Part shown: positions 6,213 through 13,174 of the stretch, in pieces | How the letters are laid out: every line of letters begins with the position of its first letter | Position numbering within the stretch: position 1 is the first letter of the stretch | Assembly: GCA_900319655.1 (NCBI GenBank) | Contig: ONPH01000036.1 | Location: forward strand, 1-13,564 | Direction: 5' to 3' | Source: an uncultured Eubacteriales bacterium | GTDB lineage: Bacteria > Bacillota > Clostridia > Oscillospirales > Acutalibacteraceae | Length of the DNA: 13,564 bases | Program-made: the position numbers and the translations under genes | Notes under the pieces: model-generated | Seen by the model: only the letters and a program-made list of their open reading frames with translations | Databases searched by the model: none | Told to the model about the DNA's origin: nothing

Positions 6213-7403
6213 TTATGTTTTTGCAATTCCGCGTTTTTCGTCACGCGCGAATATAAGTTTAAGTATAATCGGGGTGATAATGCTCGACACAATAATCAGC
6301 AGAATTACCGCGGTGAAGTAGACCGAGCTTATCATTCCGCTGGACAGTCCCTTTTGCGCTACTATCAGCGCGACCTCGCCGCGGGTCATCATTCCCACGC
6401 CGATTTTAAGCGGATCGCTGCCCCTAAAGCCGCACAGCCGCGACGCGGCTCCGCAGCCGATTATCTTCGACACCAGCGCGACAAGCACAAATCCTATCGA
6501 GAACCACAGCAAATCGAGCGAAAAGCCCTGAATACTCGTCTTTAAGCCGATACTCGCAAAGAAAATCGGGCCGAAAATCATATATGAATTGATGTCCATT
6601 TTTTCCTCGATATAGTTCGAGTCGTGCAGGCGTGACAGCACAATTCCGGCGACGTAAGCGCCGGTGATGTCGGCAATTCCAAACCATTTTTCCGCGATAA
6701 AGGCGAAGCTAAAGCACAGCGCCAGTGCCAAAATCGGGATTCGCCTTGTGTGGGGATAGCGCTTGTCGATAATTTTGAACACCTTGTAGATTACAAAGCC
6801 GACGATAATCGCCAAGGCGAAGAACGCCAGCGTGCTGAGCAGTACCCAAAGCGGCTTTGACTCGGGGTTTTTAAATCCGATTACAAAGGTGAGCACCAAA
6901 ATTCCGATTACGTCGTCGATAATCGCCGCGCTGAGGATAGTTGTGCCGAGCTCGGTTTTGAGTTTGCCCATCTCCTTTAGAGCCTCAACGGTAATGCTGA
7001 CGCTCGTCGCGGTCATAATTACGCCGATAAACAAGGCGGTGAAGAATTTTTCGGAGCCCCACGGCGCAAAGCCGTAAATCGCCATATACAGCAACGTTCC
7101 GCCGGCAAGCGGCACGGCTACGCCGGCGCAGGCGATTGCGAGAGCCTTTGGGCCGGTTTTCATCAGTGCCTTCAAATCCGTTCCCAAGCCTGCCGAGAAC
7201 ATCAGCAGAACCACGCCGATTTCGGCGCATATGCTTAAAAAGTCGTTGAGCTTTACAATTCCGAGCACGCTCGGGCCGATTAAAAGTCCGGCGATAATCT
7301 CACCGACAACCTGCGGAGCTTTCAGCTTGCGCGCCAAAAGACCAAACGCTTTCGCGAAAATTACGATAATCGCAATATCCTTAAATATTGACAGTACGTC
7401 CAA
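6213..7403 (-). CDS. Cation/proton antiporter, CPA2 family (Kef/NapA-like membrane subunit)
   Basis: A 396-residue integral membrane protein, almost entirely hydrophobic helices (about 11-12), of the Na+/H+ exchanger fold (PF00999). Family signs: QVVGEIIAGLLIGPSVLG (31-48) in an early helix, EIGVVLLMFSAGLGTDL (61-77), and the ion-site motif AAIIDD with Asp163-Asp164. The double Asp is the CPA2 signature linked to electrogenic exchange. There is no C-terminal RCK/TrkA-N domain, so it is a Kef-like or NapA-like membrane subunit rather than a full KefB/KefC; the tail ends DEKRGIAKT. It probably exchanges Na+ or K+ for protons in pH and salt homeostasis. The start is TTG at 7401-7403 with GGAG 11 bases upstream (7415-7418). 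It follows the phosphohexomutase gene on the same strand, with a hairpin between them. Confidence 0.9.
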   Translation of the reverse strand: MDVLSIFKDIAIIVIFAKAFGLLARKLKAPQVVGEIIAGLLIGPSVLGIVKLNDFLSICAEIGVVLLMFSAGLGTDLKALMKTGPKALAIACAGVAVPLAGGTLLYMAIYGFAPWGSEKFFTALFIGVIMTATSVSITVEALKEMGKLKTELGTTILSAAIIDDVIGILVLTFVIGFKNPESKPLWVLLSTLAFFALAIIVGFVIYKVFKIIDKRYPHTRRIPILALALCFSFAFIAEKWFGIADITGAYVAGIVLSRLHDSNYIEEKMDINSYMIFGPIFFASIGLKTSIQGFSLDLLWFSIGFVLVALVSKIIGCGAASRLCGFRGSDPLKIGVGMMTRGEVALIVAQKGLSSGMISSVYFTAVILLIIVSSIITPIILKLIFARDEKRGIAKT

Positions 7404-7437
7404 TTAAACTACATCTCCAAACAAATTACGTGAAAGT

Positions 7438-7467
7438 GGGGCTGTCGCATTAAGAATGCGATGCCCC
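7438..7467. terminator. Hairpin between the phosphohexomutase and antiporter genes
   Basis: GGGGC (7438-7442) pairs with GCCCC (7463-7467), and TCGCATT (7445-7451) with AATGCGA (7455-7461). The T-rich tail (GTTTGATTTTATC) is on the plus-strand side, although both neighbouring genes are on the minus strand. As a minus-strand terminator it lacks a good U-tract, so it may only attenuate readthrough into the antiporter. Confidence 0.5.
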
Positions 7468-7480
7468 GTTTGATTTTATC

Positions 7481-8983
7481 TTAAATTTCCAAGCCGTTGA
7501 CGGTCTGTAAAAATTCTTTTAACGAATTAAGAATTATATCAACTCCGCCCTCGCTGTCGCTCTCGATATTGAGCGGCATAATCGGGTCGTGTACCGAAAG
7601 TCTGAGCAAGAACCAGCCGTCGCCGTGGTCTTTGTCGAACGAAACGCGGATTCCCTCGCGGTTGTCGTCGGCAACGTTCCAGCCGTCCTTAGCCTCTGCA
7701 TAGGCTGTGAGGTCGTTGATTATCCTTTCGCCGCAGGCTCTGAAATCCTTTTCGGTGATTTTGTAGCGGATTTCTCGGCTTTCGAGCGGTTCTTTAAGGC
7801 TTGCGGTGAGCTCGTCAAGCTCTCTGCCCTGCTGCCTGAGCTGAGCCGCCTTGATGATAATTTTGGTGCAGAGGTACGCGCCGTCGTCGAGGAAATAATT
7901 CTCCCTCATTGCGGCGTGTCCCGAGGTCTCGATTGCGAGAGGACAGTTAATGCCTTGTTCGTTGAGCTCGAGCGCCTTGTCAATAACGTTCTTATAGCCC
8001 CTGCGGTAGCGGTAATGCTTGCCGCCCAAACCGTTCTCGATAAACTCCTTTAGTCCGCTCGAGGTGATCGAGTCGGTGACAACGGTTCCGCCGTCGTTGC
8101 CCTCAAGCGCGATTGCCGCCGCAACAGCCACAAGGCGGTTACGGTTAATCTCGTTGCCCTTGCTGTCAACAGCGCCGCCGCGGTCAACGTCGGTGTCGAA
8201 GATTACGCCCAAGTCGGCGTTATTCTCGCGCACAGCCTCGCAAATTGAAGCCATTGCAACGCTGTCCTCGGGGTTGGGCACATGGTTAGGGAACATTCCG
8301 TCGGGTTCAAGGTAACGGCTGCCGGTGGTGTCCGCTCCCAAAACAGCGAGCACCTTGTCGGCGTAAAAACCGCCTGCGCCGTTGCCTGCGTCAACTACAA
8401 TCTTAAAGCCCTTAAGCGGATGGTCGTAGTCGTCCGCGTTAACTTCCTTTTTAATTTTATCGCAAAGTCCGTTTGCGTAGTCAGTCATATAATCATAATT
8501 GGTTTTTGAGCCTTTTTCGCTCTCGTCGGGATGAGCGCCGTCCTGAGCGTACTGCAAAATTGCCTCGATATCGCTGCCCTCAAGTCCGCCGCCGCGCGTA
8601 AAGAACTTTAAGCCGTTGCGGTTAAAGGGATGATGGCTCGCGGTGATTTGCAGTGCACCGTCGCAGGCTAAATCAACCGTCGTCATAAACATAGACGGAG
8701 TTGACGCGAGTCCGCAGCAGAGCACATCAGCGCCTGCGCGTACAAAGCGGTCTGTCACAACTTCCATAATATGGGGGCCTGAAATACGGCTGTCTCTGCC
8801 GACGGAAATTTTAAGCTCATCCGCAGGCTTGCCCACCTTTTTTGAGAGCCAAAGCACAAAGCCGTCCGCCATATCAGCGACAACTTCATTGGTCAGATTA
8901 ACGCTCTGCCCCTCGACGCCTTCAACAGCAACGCCTCGGATATCCGTTCCGCTTTTGAACTGTTTATAAAAATCATTCAGCAT
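7481..8983 (-). CDS. Phosphoglucomutase/phosphomannomutase (alpha-D-phosphohexomutase)
   Basis: A 500-residue cytoplasmic enzyme that interconverts hexose 6-phosphate and hexose 1-phosphate (glucose and/or mannose), supplying sugar nucleotides for wall polysaccharide and glycogen. The four domains carry the expected landmarks: SGTDIRG (11-17) at the N-terminus; phosphoserine loop TASHHPFNRNG with Ser116; Mg2+ loop DTDVDRGG with Asp263, Asp265 and Asp267; sugar loop ETSGHAAMRENYFLDDG from Glu352; and the phosphate-binding domain with EGIRVSF and LRLSVHDPIMPLNIES near 450-475. The last motif replaces the RPSNTEP of classical PMM/PGM and marks a clostridial subgroup, so the preferred sugar is uncertain. 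Length is normal. The start ATG is preceded by GGGGAG (8990-8995) and a good promoter. Confidence 0.93.
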   Translation of the reverse strand: MLNDFYKQFKSGTDIRGVAVEGVEGQSVNLTNEVVADMADGFVLWLSKKVGKPADELKISVGRDSRISGPHIMEVVTDRFVRAGADVLCCGLASTPSMFMTTVDLACDGALQITASHHPFNRNGLKFFTRGGGLEGSDIEAILQYAQDGAHPDESEKGSKTNYDYMTDYANGLCDKIKKEVNADDYDHPLKGFKIVVDAGNGAGGFYADKVLAVLGADTTGSRYLEPDGMFPNHVPNPEDSVAMASICEAVRENNADLGVIFDTDVDRGGAVDSKGNEINRNRLVAVAAAIALEGNDGGTVVTDSITSSGLKEFIENGLGGKHYRYRRGYKNVIDKALELNEQGINCPLAIETSGHAAMRENYFLDDGAYLCTKIIIKAAQLRQQGRELDELTASLKEPLESREIRYKITEKDFRACGERIINDLTAYAEAKDGWNVADDNREGIRVSFDKDHGDGWFLLRLSVHDPIMPLNIESDSEGGVDIILNSLKEFLQTVNGLEI

Positions 8984-9013
8984 AATGTTCTCCCCTATCC
9001 TTAATTTATACTT

Positions 9014-9042
9014 ATTTTACCACATTTGTTTGTAAATCTCAA
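9014..9042 (-). promoter_or_regulatory. Promoter of the phosphohexomutase gene
   Basis: On the minus strand, -35 TTGAGA (9037-9042), a 17-base spacer and -10 TAAAAT (9014-9019), about 31 bp before the start codon. Confidence 0.6.
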
Positions 9043-9282
9043 CAATAAAACGCTTTTGTACCGCCAAAAACGCGATTTAAAATAAAGTTTGGCAAATCAC
9101 ACTTTGTTTTTGAATTTTGCAAAAATTAGTTGTGAAAAATGCTCATACAAAGGTAACAAACCTGTCGCATTGTAATTGTTTGGAAATATTTCGTTGTGAG
9201 GTTTGCATAATTTCTTTAGTCATAGTTTGTACATTATTGACATCATTTTAGCAATTCGACCAAAGCACAGGGCTGTTTTTTG
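9043..9282. other. AT-rich spacer between divergent genes, no gene seen
   Basis: About 240 bp between the phosphohexomutase promoter and the promoter at 9283. All frames are broken by stops after short stretches, there is no ribosome site with a plausible ORF, and there are no strong palindromes. It could hold regulator sites, but none can be recognised by eye. Confidence 0.6.
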
Positions 9283-9310
9283 TTGACTTTTTCGATTTTT
9301 GGAGTATAAT
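9283..9310 (+). promoter_or_regulatory. Strong sigma-A promoter upstream of the 88-residue protein
   Basis: TTGACT (9283-9288), a 16-base spacer and perfect TATAAT (9305-9310). The predicted start of transcription is near 9317, leaving a leader of about 160 nt before the ATG at 9480. Confidence 0.75.
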
Positions 9311-9316
9311 AATAAT

Positions 9317-9479
9317 TGTCAAGTCAATAGTCCGCTTGACTGTCGGCTATTCACCGTACTTACTCGGGTAACAACTGAATATTAAATGTCGATATGATGA
9401 TCATTATTGCCAAATGGTAAATGGCGCACATATCGGTTAGCTCCTTACGAGTTAATCAGAAAGATAAGGAGGAATATTT
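9317..9479 (+). promoter_or_regulatory. Structured 5' leader with potential Shine-Dalgarno sequestration
   Basis: Four successive stems can be drawn. AGTCAA (9322-9327) pairs with TTGACT (9336-9341). TATTCA (9348-9353) pairs with TGAATA (9376-9381). CGATATG (9390-9396) pairs with CATATCG (9429-9435), with an inner GCCA/TGGC. Last, CTCCTTA (9441-9447) pairs with TAAGGAG (9465-9471). The last stem covers most of the AGGAGG ribosome site at 9467-9472, so the leader could switch translation on and off. It matches no riboswitch class that I can recognise. Confidence 0.5.
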
Positions 9480-9746
9480 ATGACACCAATTCTTAATCTT
9501 CACAACATTGATGTTGCTGAGTTCCTCGCCGTGCTTGATACCTGCGAGGGCAACGTATTTCTCGTGACAAACGAGGGCGACAGGCTCAACCTCAAAAGTA
9601 AGCTTTGCCAGCTGGTCGGTCTTACAAAACTGATTGAAGGCGGCAAAATTGCAGAGGCAAGCGTTTACTGCGAAAACGTTCGTGACGAGAGCAAGCTGTT
9701 CAGATTTAACTGCTTCGGCGACACAGCATGTGCTGAGGTTGGCTAA
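9480..9746 (+). CDS. Conserved small protein of unknown function (88 aa)
   Basis: An 88-residue cytoplasmic protein without signal peptide or membrane segment. The sequence begins MTPILNLHNIDVAEFLAVLD, then has a strand-turn-strand section (GNVFLVTNEGDRLNLKSKL), a helix (LCQLVGLTKLI), then EGGKIAEASVYCENVRDESK and LFRFNCFGD. I recall similar small proteins as conserved hypotheticals in gut clostridia, sometimes with unreliable names, but can give no function. The start is certain: AGGAGG lies seven bases before the ATG. It is transcribed alone from a strong promoter with a structured leader and ends at a strong terminator, which suggests an abundant and regulated product. The four cysteines (22, 43, 64, 78, plus one near the end at 84) show no zinc-finger spacing. 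Confidence 0.85.
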   Translation: MTPILNLHNIDVAEFLAVLDTCEGNVFLVTNEGDRLNLKSKLCQLVGLTKLIEGGKIAEASVYCENVRDESKLFRFNCFGDTACAEVG

Positions 9747-9889
9747 AACACAGCTTATTGGGAAAGTATATTGAAAAGTTTTGATTAAATTAATAATGAT
9801 AACAACACACTACCAAACACACTAAATTTCACAATTTCAATCAATCACACTAATCCCACGTTTTCACGTTAATTTCAAAACTTCTAAAT

Positions 9890-9923
9890 CCAAAAAAGAC
9901 CGCTGACAAGCGGTCTTTTTTGG
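9890..9923. terminator. Bidirectional terminator
   Basis: CCAAAAAAGACCGC (9890-9903) pairs perfectly with GCGGTCTTTTTTGG (9910-9923) around loop TGACAA. With A-runs on one side and T-runs on the other it works in both directions, serving the 88-residue gene (plus) and the L,D-transpeptidase gene (minus). Confidence 0.92.
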
Positions 9924-9956
9924 TTTTACTTTTATTTATTAAAGATTTTTTCTTTT

Positions 9957-11021
9957 TCAGTCATTGTTCTTCACCGTTACCCATATATCAATTTTATTGC
10001 TGCGGTTAAGCGCGTCGGTGACTGAGTAGGTCACCTTGTACTTGCCAGGTCTTGAAGATACCACATTGCCGGTAATTTCGAGTTTTTCGGTTATATCCAT
10101 ACCGCAGGTGTCGTAAGCCTTAATGCCGGTTTTGGGCGAATATTCGGTATCAGTATCAATAGTGATATCCTGCGCGCCGGTAATCTTCGGAAGCCTGCTG
10201 TTGTATGGGTTTCCGTCCGTGATGTCGGTGGGATCCCAGCCCAAGCCCTTGCCGTTAATGCGGATTGCGGCAGGTCTGCCGAGCGGCTCGGGAGTGTTGC
10301 TGTCGTAAATCTTGACCTTTGTGCCGATTGGGCAGTTGTCGTAAATCCACTCGGTATCGTCAACAGCCATTCGAACGCATCCGAGGGAAGCCTCTCCGCC
10401 GAGCTTGTTAAACTCCTCAATCTCAAGCGAAGCCTTGTTTTCCATCTCGGCGTAGGGAACGCTGTGGAACAGGAAGTCGCCGGTAATTCCGCTGATGTAC
10501 TGACCGTAAACGTTGTTGTACAGCGCGTGCCATTCGGACTTAAAGTAAATTTCAAACTCGCCGGTAATCGTCGATTTGTTCATACCGCAGGAGCACAACA
10601 TCGCCCTGACGGGAACGGTGAAATTGCCTTTATCGTCGTAGGTGTAAACCGTAACAACGCTCTGAGTGCGGTTGACGTGGATTTCGTACAGCTTGAACTC
10701 GTCCTCTACGGCGATTTCGTCGTAGTTTTTCTTCCTGATATCCTCGTTCGCGATAATCGCGGTTGAGAATTTATACGGCTCTGCCTGCTGCGCCGCTTTG
10801 GAAACAGTAATTTCATATTCCGCTGACTGCCCTGTTGAGAGCTTAGCGGTTAGCCTTGCCGTGCCCTCGGCAAGAGCGTCCGCCCTGCCGCCGCTGTCAA
10901 CGCTGACAATACTGTTATTCGAGCTTTTCCACTCTGTCACAAGGTCGTCGCAGCCCTTCGGGGATGGAATAATCTGCGAATTGCCCTGCGGGCATACCGC
11001 CAGCGCAAATGGTTTTTTCAT
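9957..11021 (-). CDS. L,D-transpeptidase (YkuD) flanked by Ig-like domains, no visible export signal
   Basis: A 354-residue protein. Residues about 5-73 are a Big_2-like Ig domain (VTEWKSSNNSIVSVDSGG, AEGTARLTAKL). Residues about 109-240 form the YkuD catalytic domain: KLYEIHVNRTQSVVTVY, FLFHSVPY with His186, and the active-site motif SLGCVRM with Cys215. Residues about 278-350 are a second Ig-like domain of the DUF5011 type (GKYKVTYSVTDALNRSNK). Such enzymes form 3-3 cross-links in peptidoglycan or attach proteins to it, outside the membrane. The N-terminus MKKPFALAVCPQGNSQIIPS has no hydrophobic core, so no signal peptide or anchor is visible. The start ATG has AGAGGT six bases upstream and a good promoter. 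The reading frames upstream are full of stops, so a longer start is not available. Either the signal was lost or the protein is non-classical. Confidence 0.87.
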   Translation of the reverse strand: MKKPFALAVCPQGNSQIIPSPKGCDDLVTEWKSSNNSIVSVDSGGRADALAEGTARLTAKLSTGQSAEYEITVSKAAQQAEPYKFSTAIIANEDIRKKNYDEIAVEDEFKLYEIHVNRTQSVVTVYTYDDKGNFTVPVRAMLCSCGMNKSTITGEFEIYFKSEWHALYNNVYGQYISGITGDFLFHSVPYAEMENKASLEIEEFNKLGGEASLGCVRMAVDDTEWIYDNCPIGTKVKIYDSNTPEPLGRPAAIRINGKGLGWDPTDITDGNPYNSRLPKITGAQDITIDTDTEYSPKTGIKAYDTCGMDITEKLEITGNVVSSRPGKYKVTYSVTDALNRSNKIDIWVTVKNND

Positions 11022-11096
11022 AACTTACCTCTGGAATTTTACTTTTTATCGTATGAAACGATTTAAAAGATTACAGAATTTTAACCTTTTCAGTTT

Positions 11097-11125
11097 ATTG
11101 TATCATTTTTTTCGGAAAATGGCAA
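11097..11125 (-). promoter_or_regulatory. Promoter of the L,D-transpeptidase gene
   Basis: On the minus strand, TTGCCA (11120-11125), a 17-base spacer and TACAAT (11097-11102). The predicted leader is about 70 nt. Confidence 0.55.
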
Positions 11126-11131
11126 GGGATA

Positions 11132-11160
11132 TTTAAAAATAGCAAAAAGTATGTTACAAT
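11132..11160 (+). promoter_or_regulatory. Putative promoter of the DUF5662-glycosylase operon
   Basis: TTTAAA (11132-11137), a 17-base spacer and TACAAT (11155-11160) with TGT before it (extended -10). If correct, the in-frame ATG at 11151 lies inside the promoter and cannot be the start, which supports ATG 11190. Confidence 0.42.
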
Positions 11161-11189
11161 ATATTAAGATTATATTATACGGTGATTTT

Positions 11190-11726
11190 ATGTTCCATCC
11201 GATTAAGCACTTTATTACAATTACAAATCACAGGCACAAGGTTATCGCCCACTGCGCAAAGGCAGGAATTTTATGGCAGGGCTTAAGGCACGATTTGTCG
11301 AAATACAGCCCTATCGAGTTTATTCCCGGGGCGAAGTACTATCAGGGCACGCGCAGTCCTAATGAAAAGGAGCGCGAGCTTTACGGCTACTCCGCAGCTT
11401 GGCTTCACCACAAGGGCAGAAACCGCCACCACTACGAGTACTGGAACGACTACAACCCAAAGACAAGGAGCATTGAAAATGTCGAAATGCCGATACGCTA
11501 CGTGGTTGAGATGTTCTGCGACAGGGTTGCTGCGAGTAAAATTTACAACAAGGACAGCTACACCGACGAACACCCTTACACCTACTACCTGAGGATTAAG
11601 GGCAAAAACCGTATGCACCCCAACACCGAGGCGCTGCTGTGCAAATGGCTTGAAATGCTGCGCGACGAAGGCGAGGAAAAGACCTTTGCCTATATCAAAA
11701 AGCTCGATAAAAAGGATAAGAAATAA
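11190..11726 (+). CDS. DUF5662 family protein, HD-domain-like
   Basis: A 178-residue soluble protein that I match to DUF5662 from memory (HPIKHFITITNHRHKVIAHC; GLRHDLSKYSPIEF; AKYYQGTRSPNEKERE; YSAAWLHHKGRNRHHYEYW; MPIRYVVEMFCDRVAASK). The order His/His near 14-21, His34-Asp35 in RHDLSKY, the histidine cluster 73-81 and Asp111 in the MFCDR helix resembles the H...HD...H...D metal ligands of HD phosphohydrolases. A metal-dependent hydrolase is an inference. ATG 11190 was chosen over ATG 11151 because the family begins at this point and 11151 falls in the likely promoter; the ribosome site (GGTGA, 11181-11185) is weak. Its stop TAA shares one base with the ATG of the DNA glycosylase gene, so the two are translationally coupled. 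Confidence 0.85.
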   Translation: MFHPIKHFITITNHRHKVIAHCAKAGILWQGLRHDLSKYSPIEFIPGAKYYQGTRSPNEKERELYGYSAAWLHHKGRNRHHYEYWNDYNPKTRSIENVEMPIRYVVEMFCDRVAASKIYNKDSYTDEHPYTYYLRIKGKNRMHPNTEALLCKWLEMLRDEGEEKTFAYIKKLDKKDKK

Positions 11727-12214
11727 TGGAGACAAGCAGAATTATCCACCCGATTCCGCCGCTGTTTGACGAAAACTCCGAAAAGTTGATTTTGGGCAGC
11801 TTTCCGTCGGTAAAATCAAGGGAAGCGATGTTCTTTTACGGTCATCCGCAAAATCGCTTTTGGAAGCTTTTGCCGCTGATTTTTGACGATGAAATCCCAA
11901 CTACCGTCGAGGAAAAATCCGCGCTGATTTTACGGCACAACCTCGCGCTGTGGGATTCAATACAGTCCTGCGTAATCACGGGCTCGTCCGACAGCTCGGT
12001 AAAGGACGTCGTGCCGAACGATTTGAGCGTAATAATAAATAACAGCAAGGTAACGCAAATCTTCTGCAACGGCGCGCTGTCGCACAAAATGTATATGAGG
12101 TACATTTATCCGCAGACGAAAATCGAGGCAGTAAAGCTGCCGTCCACCAGCCCTGCAAACGCGGCGTTTTCGATGGACAGATTATATGAGCAGTGGAAAA
12201 TAATTGCGGAATAA
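11726..12214 (+). CDS. DNA-deoxyinosine (hypoxanthine-DNA) glycosylase, UDG superfamily family 6
   Basis: A 162-residue monofunctional DNA glycosylase. Family marks are LILGSFPSVKSREAMFFYGH (about 21-40) followed by PQNRFWKLL, the first catalytic/binding motif, and LPSTSPANAAFSM (about 137-149), the second motif of the superfamily. The middle holds a Rossmann-like strand with ALWDSIQSC. Members excise hypoxanthine from deoxyinosine made by adenine deamination or by incorporation of dITP, starting base-excision repair. Length is typical. The gene overlaps the DUF5662 gene by one base (TAATG). Its end is followed at once by a hairpin terminator. The specificity for hypoxanthine rather than uracil is assumed from the family match. 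Confidence 0.88.
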   Translation: METSRIIHPIPPLFDENSEKLILGSFPSVKSREAMFFYGHPQNRFWKLLPLIFDDEIPTTVEEKSALILRHNLALWDSIQSCVITGSSDSSVKDVVPNDLSVIINNSKVTQIFCNGALSHKMYMRYIYPQTKIEAVKLPSTSPANAAFSMDRLYEQWKIIAE

Positions 12215-12217
12215 AAA

Positions 12218-12239
12218 AAGGAGAGCCTAAGCTCTCCTT
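12218..12239 (-). terminator. Terminator of the zinc-ribbon membrane protein gene, also usable from the glycosylase gene
   Basis: AAGGAGAGC (12218-12226) pairs with GCTCTCCTT (12231-12239) around loop CTAA. On the minus strand the stem is followed by a run of seven T; on the plus strand only AATTCTTTT follows. The strongest direction is minus, but it lies four bases after the plus-strand stop. Confidence 0.85.
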
Positions 12240-12254
12240 AATTCTTTTGCGGAA

Positions 12255-12872
12255 TTATTTATTGATTGCAGCGTAGATTTTATCAAGCAACATTCCGATC
12301 CACGGAATTTTGCTGATGAGCGGCAGCTCCTTTTTCTTGCCGGTAGCGGCGTAAACAATGCCGATAATAGCGAGAACGAGAAGGAATACAGAGCCTGCCC
12401 AGAAAATGAAGTTGAAAATGTTGTAAACCACGCTGTGGTGATAAACATAAAAGCCGTAACGTCCCGGGAAAATCGCGTTGATAATCGCGAGGAGGATAGA
12501 CTTCACAATCTCATAAGCAACGCCTACCGCCCAAAGGGTAGCGCCCTGCTTTACGTGGAACTTGCAGTATTCCGATGTTTTTCTTACGAAAAGCGGAACC
12601 AAAAATACAGGCGCCCACGGAATATACGCGAGCCATGCAAGTCCCTTATCAGAAGGGAGCACTGTGCCGTCGGAATTCATAACCTCGGGCTGAACAGGCT
12701 GCTGAGGTGCCTGCTGCGTATTTTGCTGAACAGGCTGCTGATCTGCCTGCTGCGCGTTTTGCTGATCATTCTGCTGTCCGGTCTGCTGAGCGTTATCTAC
12801 GGAAGTACCGCAGTTTGAGCAAAAAGCAGCGTCATCAGGCAGCTGATTTCCGCAATGTTTACAAAATGCCAT
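12255..12872 (-). CDS. Zinc-ribbon protein with xQQx repeat and DUF4870-like membrane domain
   Basis: A 205-residue membrane protein. Residues 1-23 are a zinc ribbon with Cys4, Cys7, Cys18 and Cys21 (FCKHCGNQLP, FCSNCGTS). Residues 28-60 form a strict four-residue repeat with QQ at 29, 33, 37, 41, 45, 49, 53 and 57. From about 78 to 176 there are three hydrophobic segments: LAWLAYIPWAPVFLVPLFV, ATLWAVGVAYEIVKSILLAI and FWAGSVFLLVLAIIGIVY. The phrase YCKFHVKQG between the first two is typical of DUF4870/Tic20-like proteins. The C-terminus is basic and amphipathic (ISKIPWIGMLLDKIYAAINK). The zinc ribbon is presumably cytoplasmic. Function is unknown; such proteins are often linked to envelope processes. 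It has the best promoter in the window. The start has AAGGGG nine bases upstream. Confidence 0.9.
   Translation of the reverse strand: MAFCKHCGNQLPDDAAFCSNCGTSVDNAQQTGQQNDQQNAQQADQQPVQQNTQQAPQQPVQPEVMNSDGTVLPSDKGLAWLAYIPWAPVFLVPLFVRKTSEYCKFHVKQGATLWAVGVAYEIVKSILLAIINAIFPGRYGFYVYHHSVVYNIFNFIFWAGSVFLLVLAIIGIVYAATGKKKELPLISKIPWIGMLLDKIYAAINK
12699..12788 (-). repeat. 12-bp-period coding repeat (xQQx tetrapeptide, eight units)
   Basis: Glutamine pairs recur every four residues from 29 to 58 of the zinc-ribbon protein, seen on the plus strand as CTGCTG or TTGCTG every 12 bases. The period is exact while the intervening residues vary. Confidence 0.85.
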
Positions 12873-12922
12873 AATTGTTACCCCTTATTAAAGTAATTTA
12901 AATTAGTATTTCTACCACTTTG

Positions 12923-12951
12923 ATTATAGATTATAAAAATTCAGGTGTCAA
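12923..12951 (-). promoter_or_regulatory. Consensus sigma-A promoter of the zinc-ribbon membrane protein gene
   Basis: On the minus strand, perfect -35 TTGACA (12946-12951), a 17-base spacer and perfect -10 TATAAT (12923-12928). It lies in the 302-bp gap 12873-13174, whose remaining sequence holds only the divergent promoter at 13113 and no gene. Confidence 0.88.
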
Positions 12952-13112
12952 TAAAATCCGTATATCTTTGTAGCAACCACCAAAAAGCAAAATAGGAGTT
13001 AAAGGCTGTTAGTATATTCTTACAACTAAATGTTAACTTTTTTGTAGATTTCCAATAATGCTTTTGCCGTTTTGTAAAATGTCAGAGCGGTAATTTGTAT
13101 ATTATTTATATA

Positions 13113-13141
13113 TTTACAAAGCGGAATAAATATGCTATTAT
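13113..13141 (+). promoter_or_regulatory. Promoter of the patatin-like phospholipase gene
   Basis: TTTACA (13113-13118), a 17-base spacer and TATTAT (13136-13141) with TGC immediately before it (extended -10). It is about 34 bp upstream of the start codon. Confidence 0.65.
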
Positions 13142-13174
13142 TTTGACAGAAAATACAGATAAGGATGAATAATT

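Noticed and set aside
7589..8053. Plus-strand frame of 154 codons inside the phosphohexomutase gene
   Set aside because: Antisense shadow; the minus strand encodes conserved catalytic loops there.
10091..10555. Second minus-strand frame within the L,D-transpeptidase gene
   Set aside because: Out-of-frame shadow rich in Ser/Thr/Arg/Pro; the main frame holds the YkuD motifs.
11283..11735. Minus-strand frame opposite DUF5662
   Set aside because: Val/Ala/Phe-rich antisense translation without start signals.
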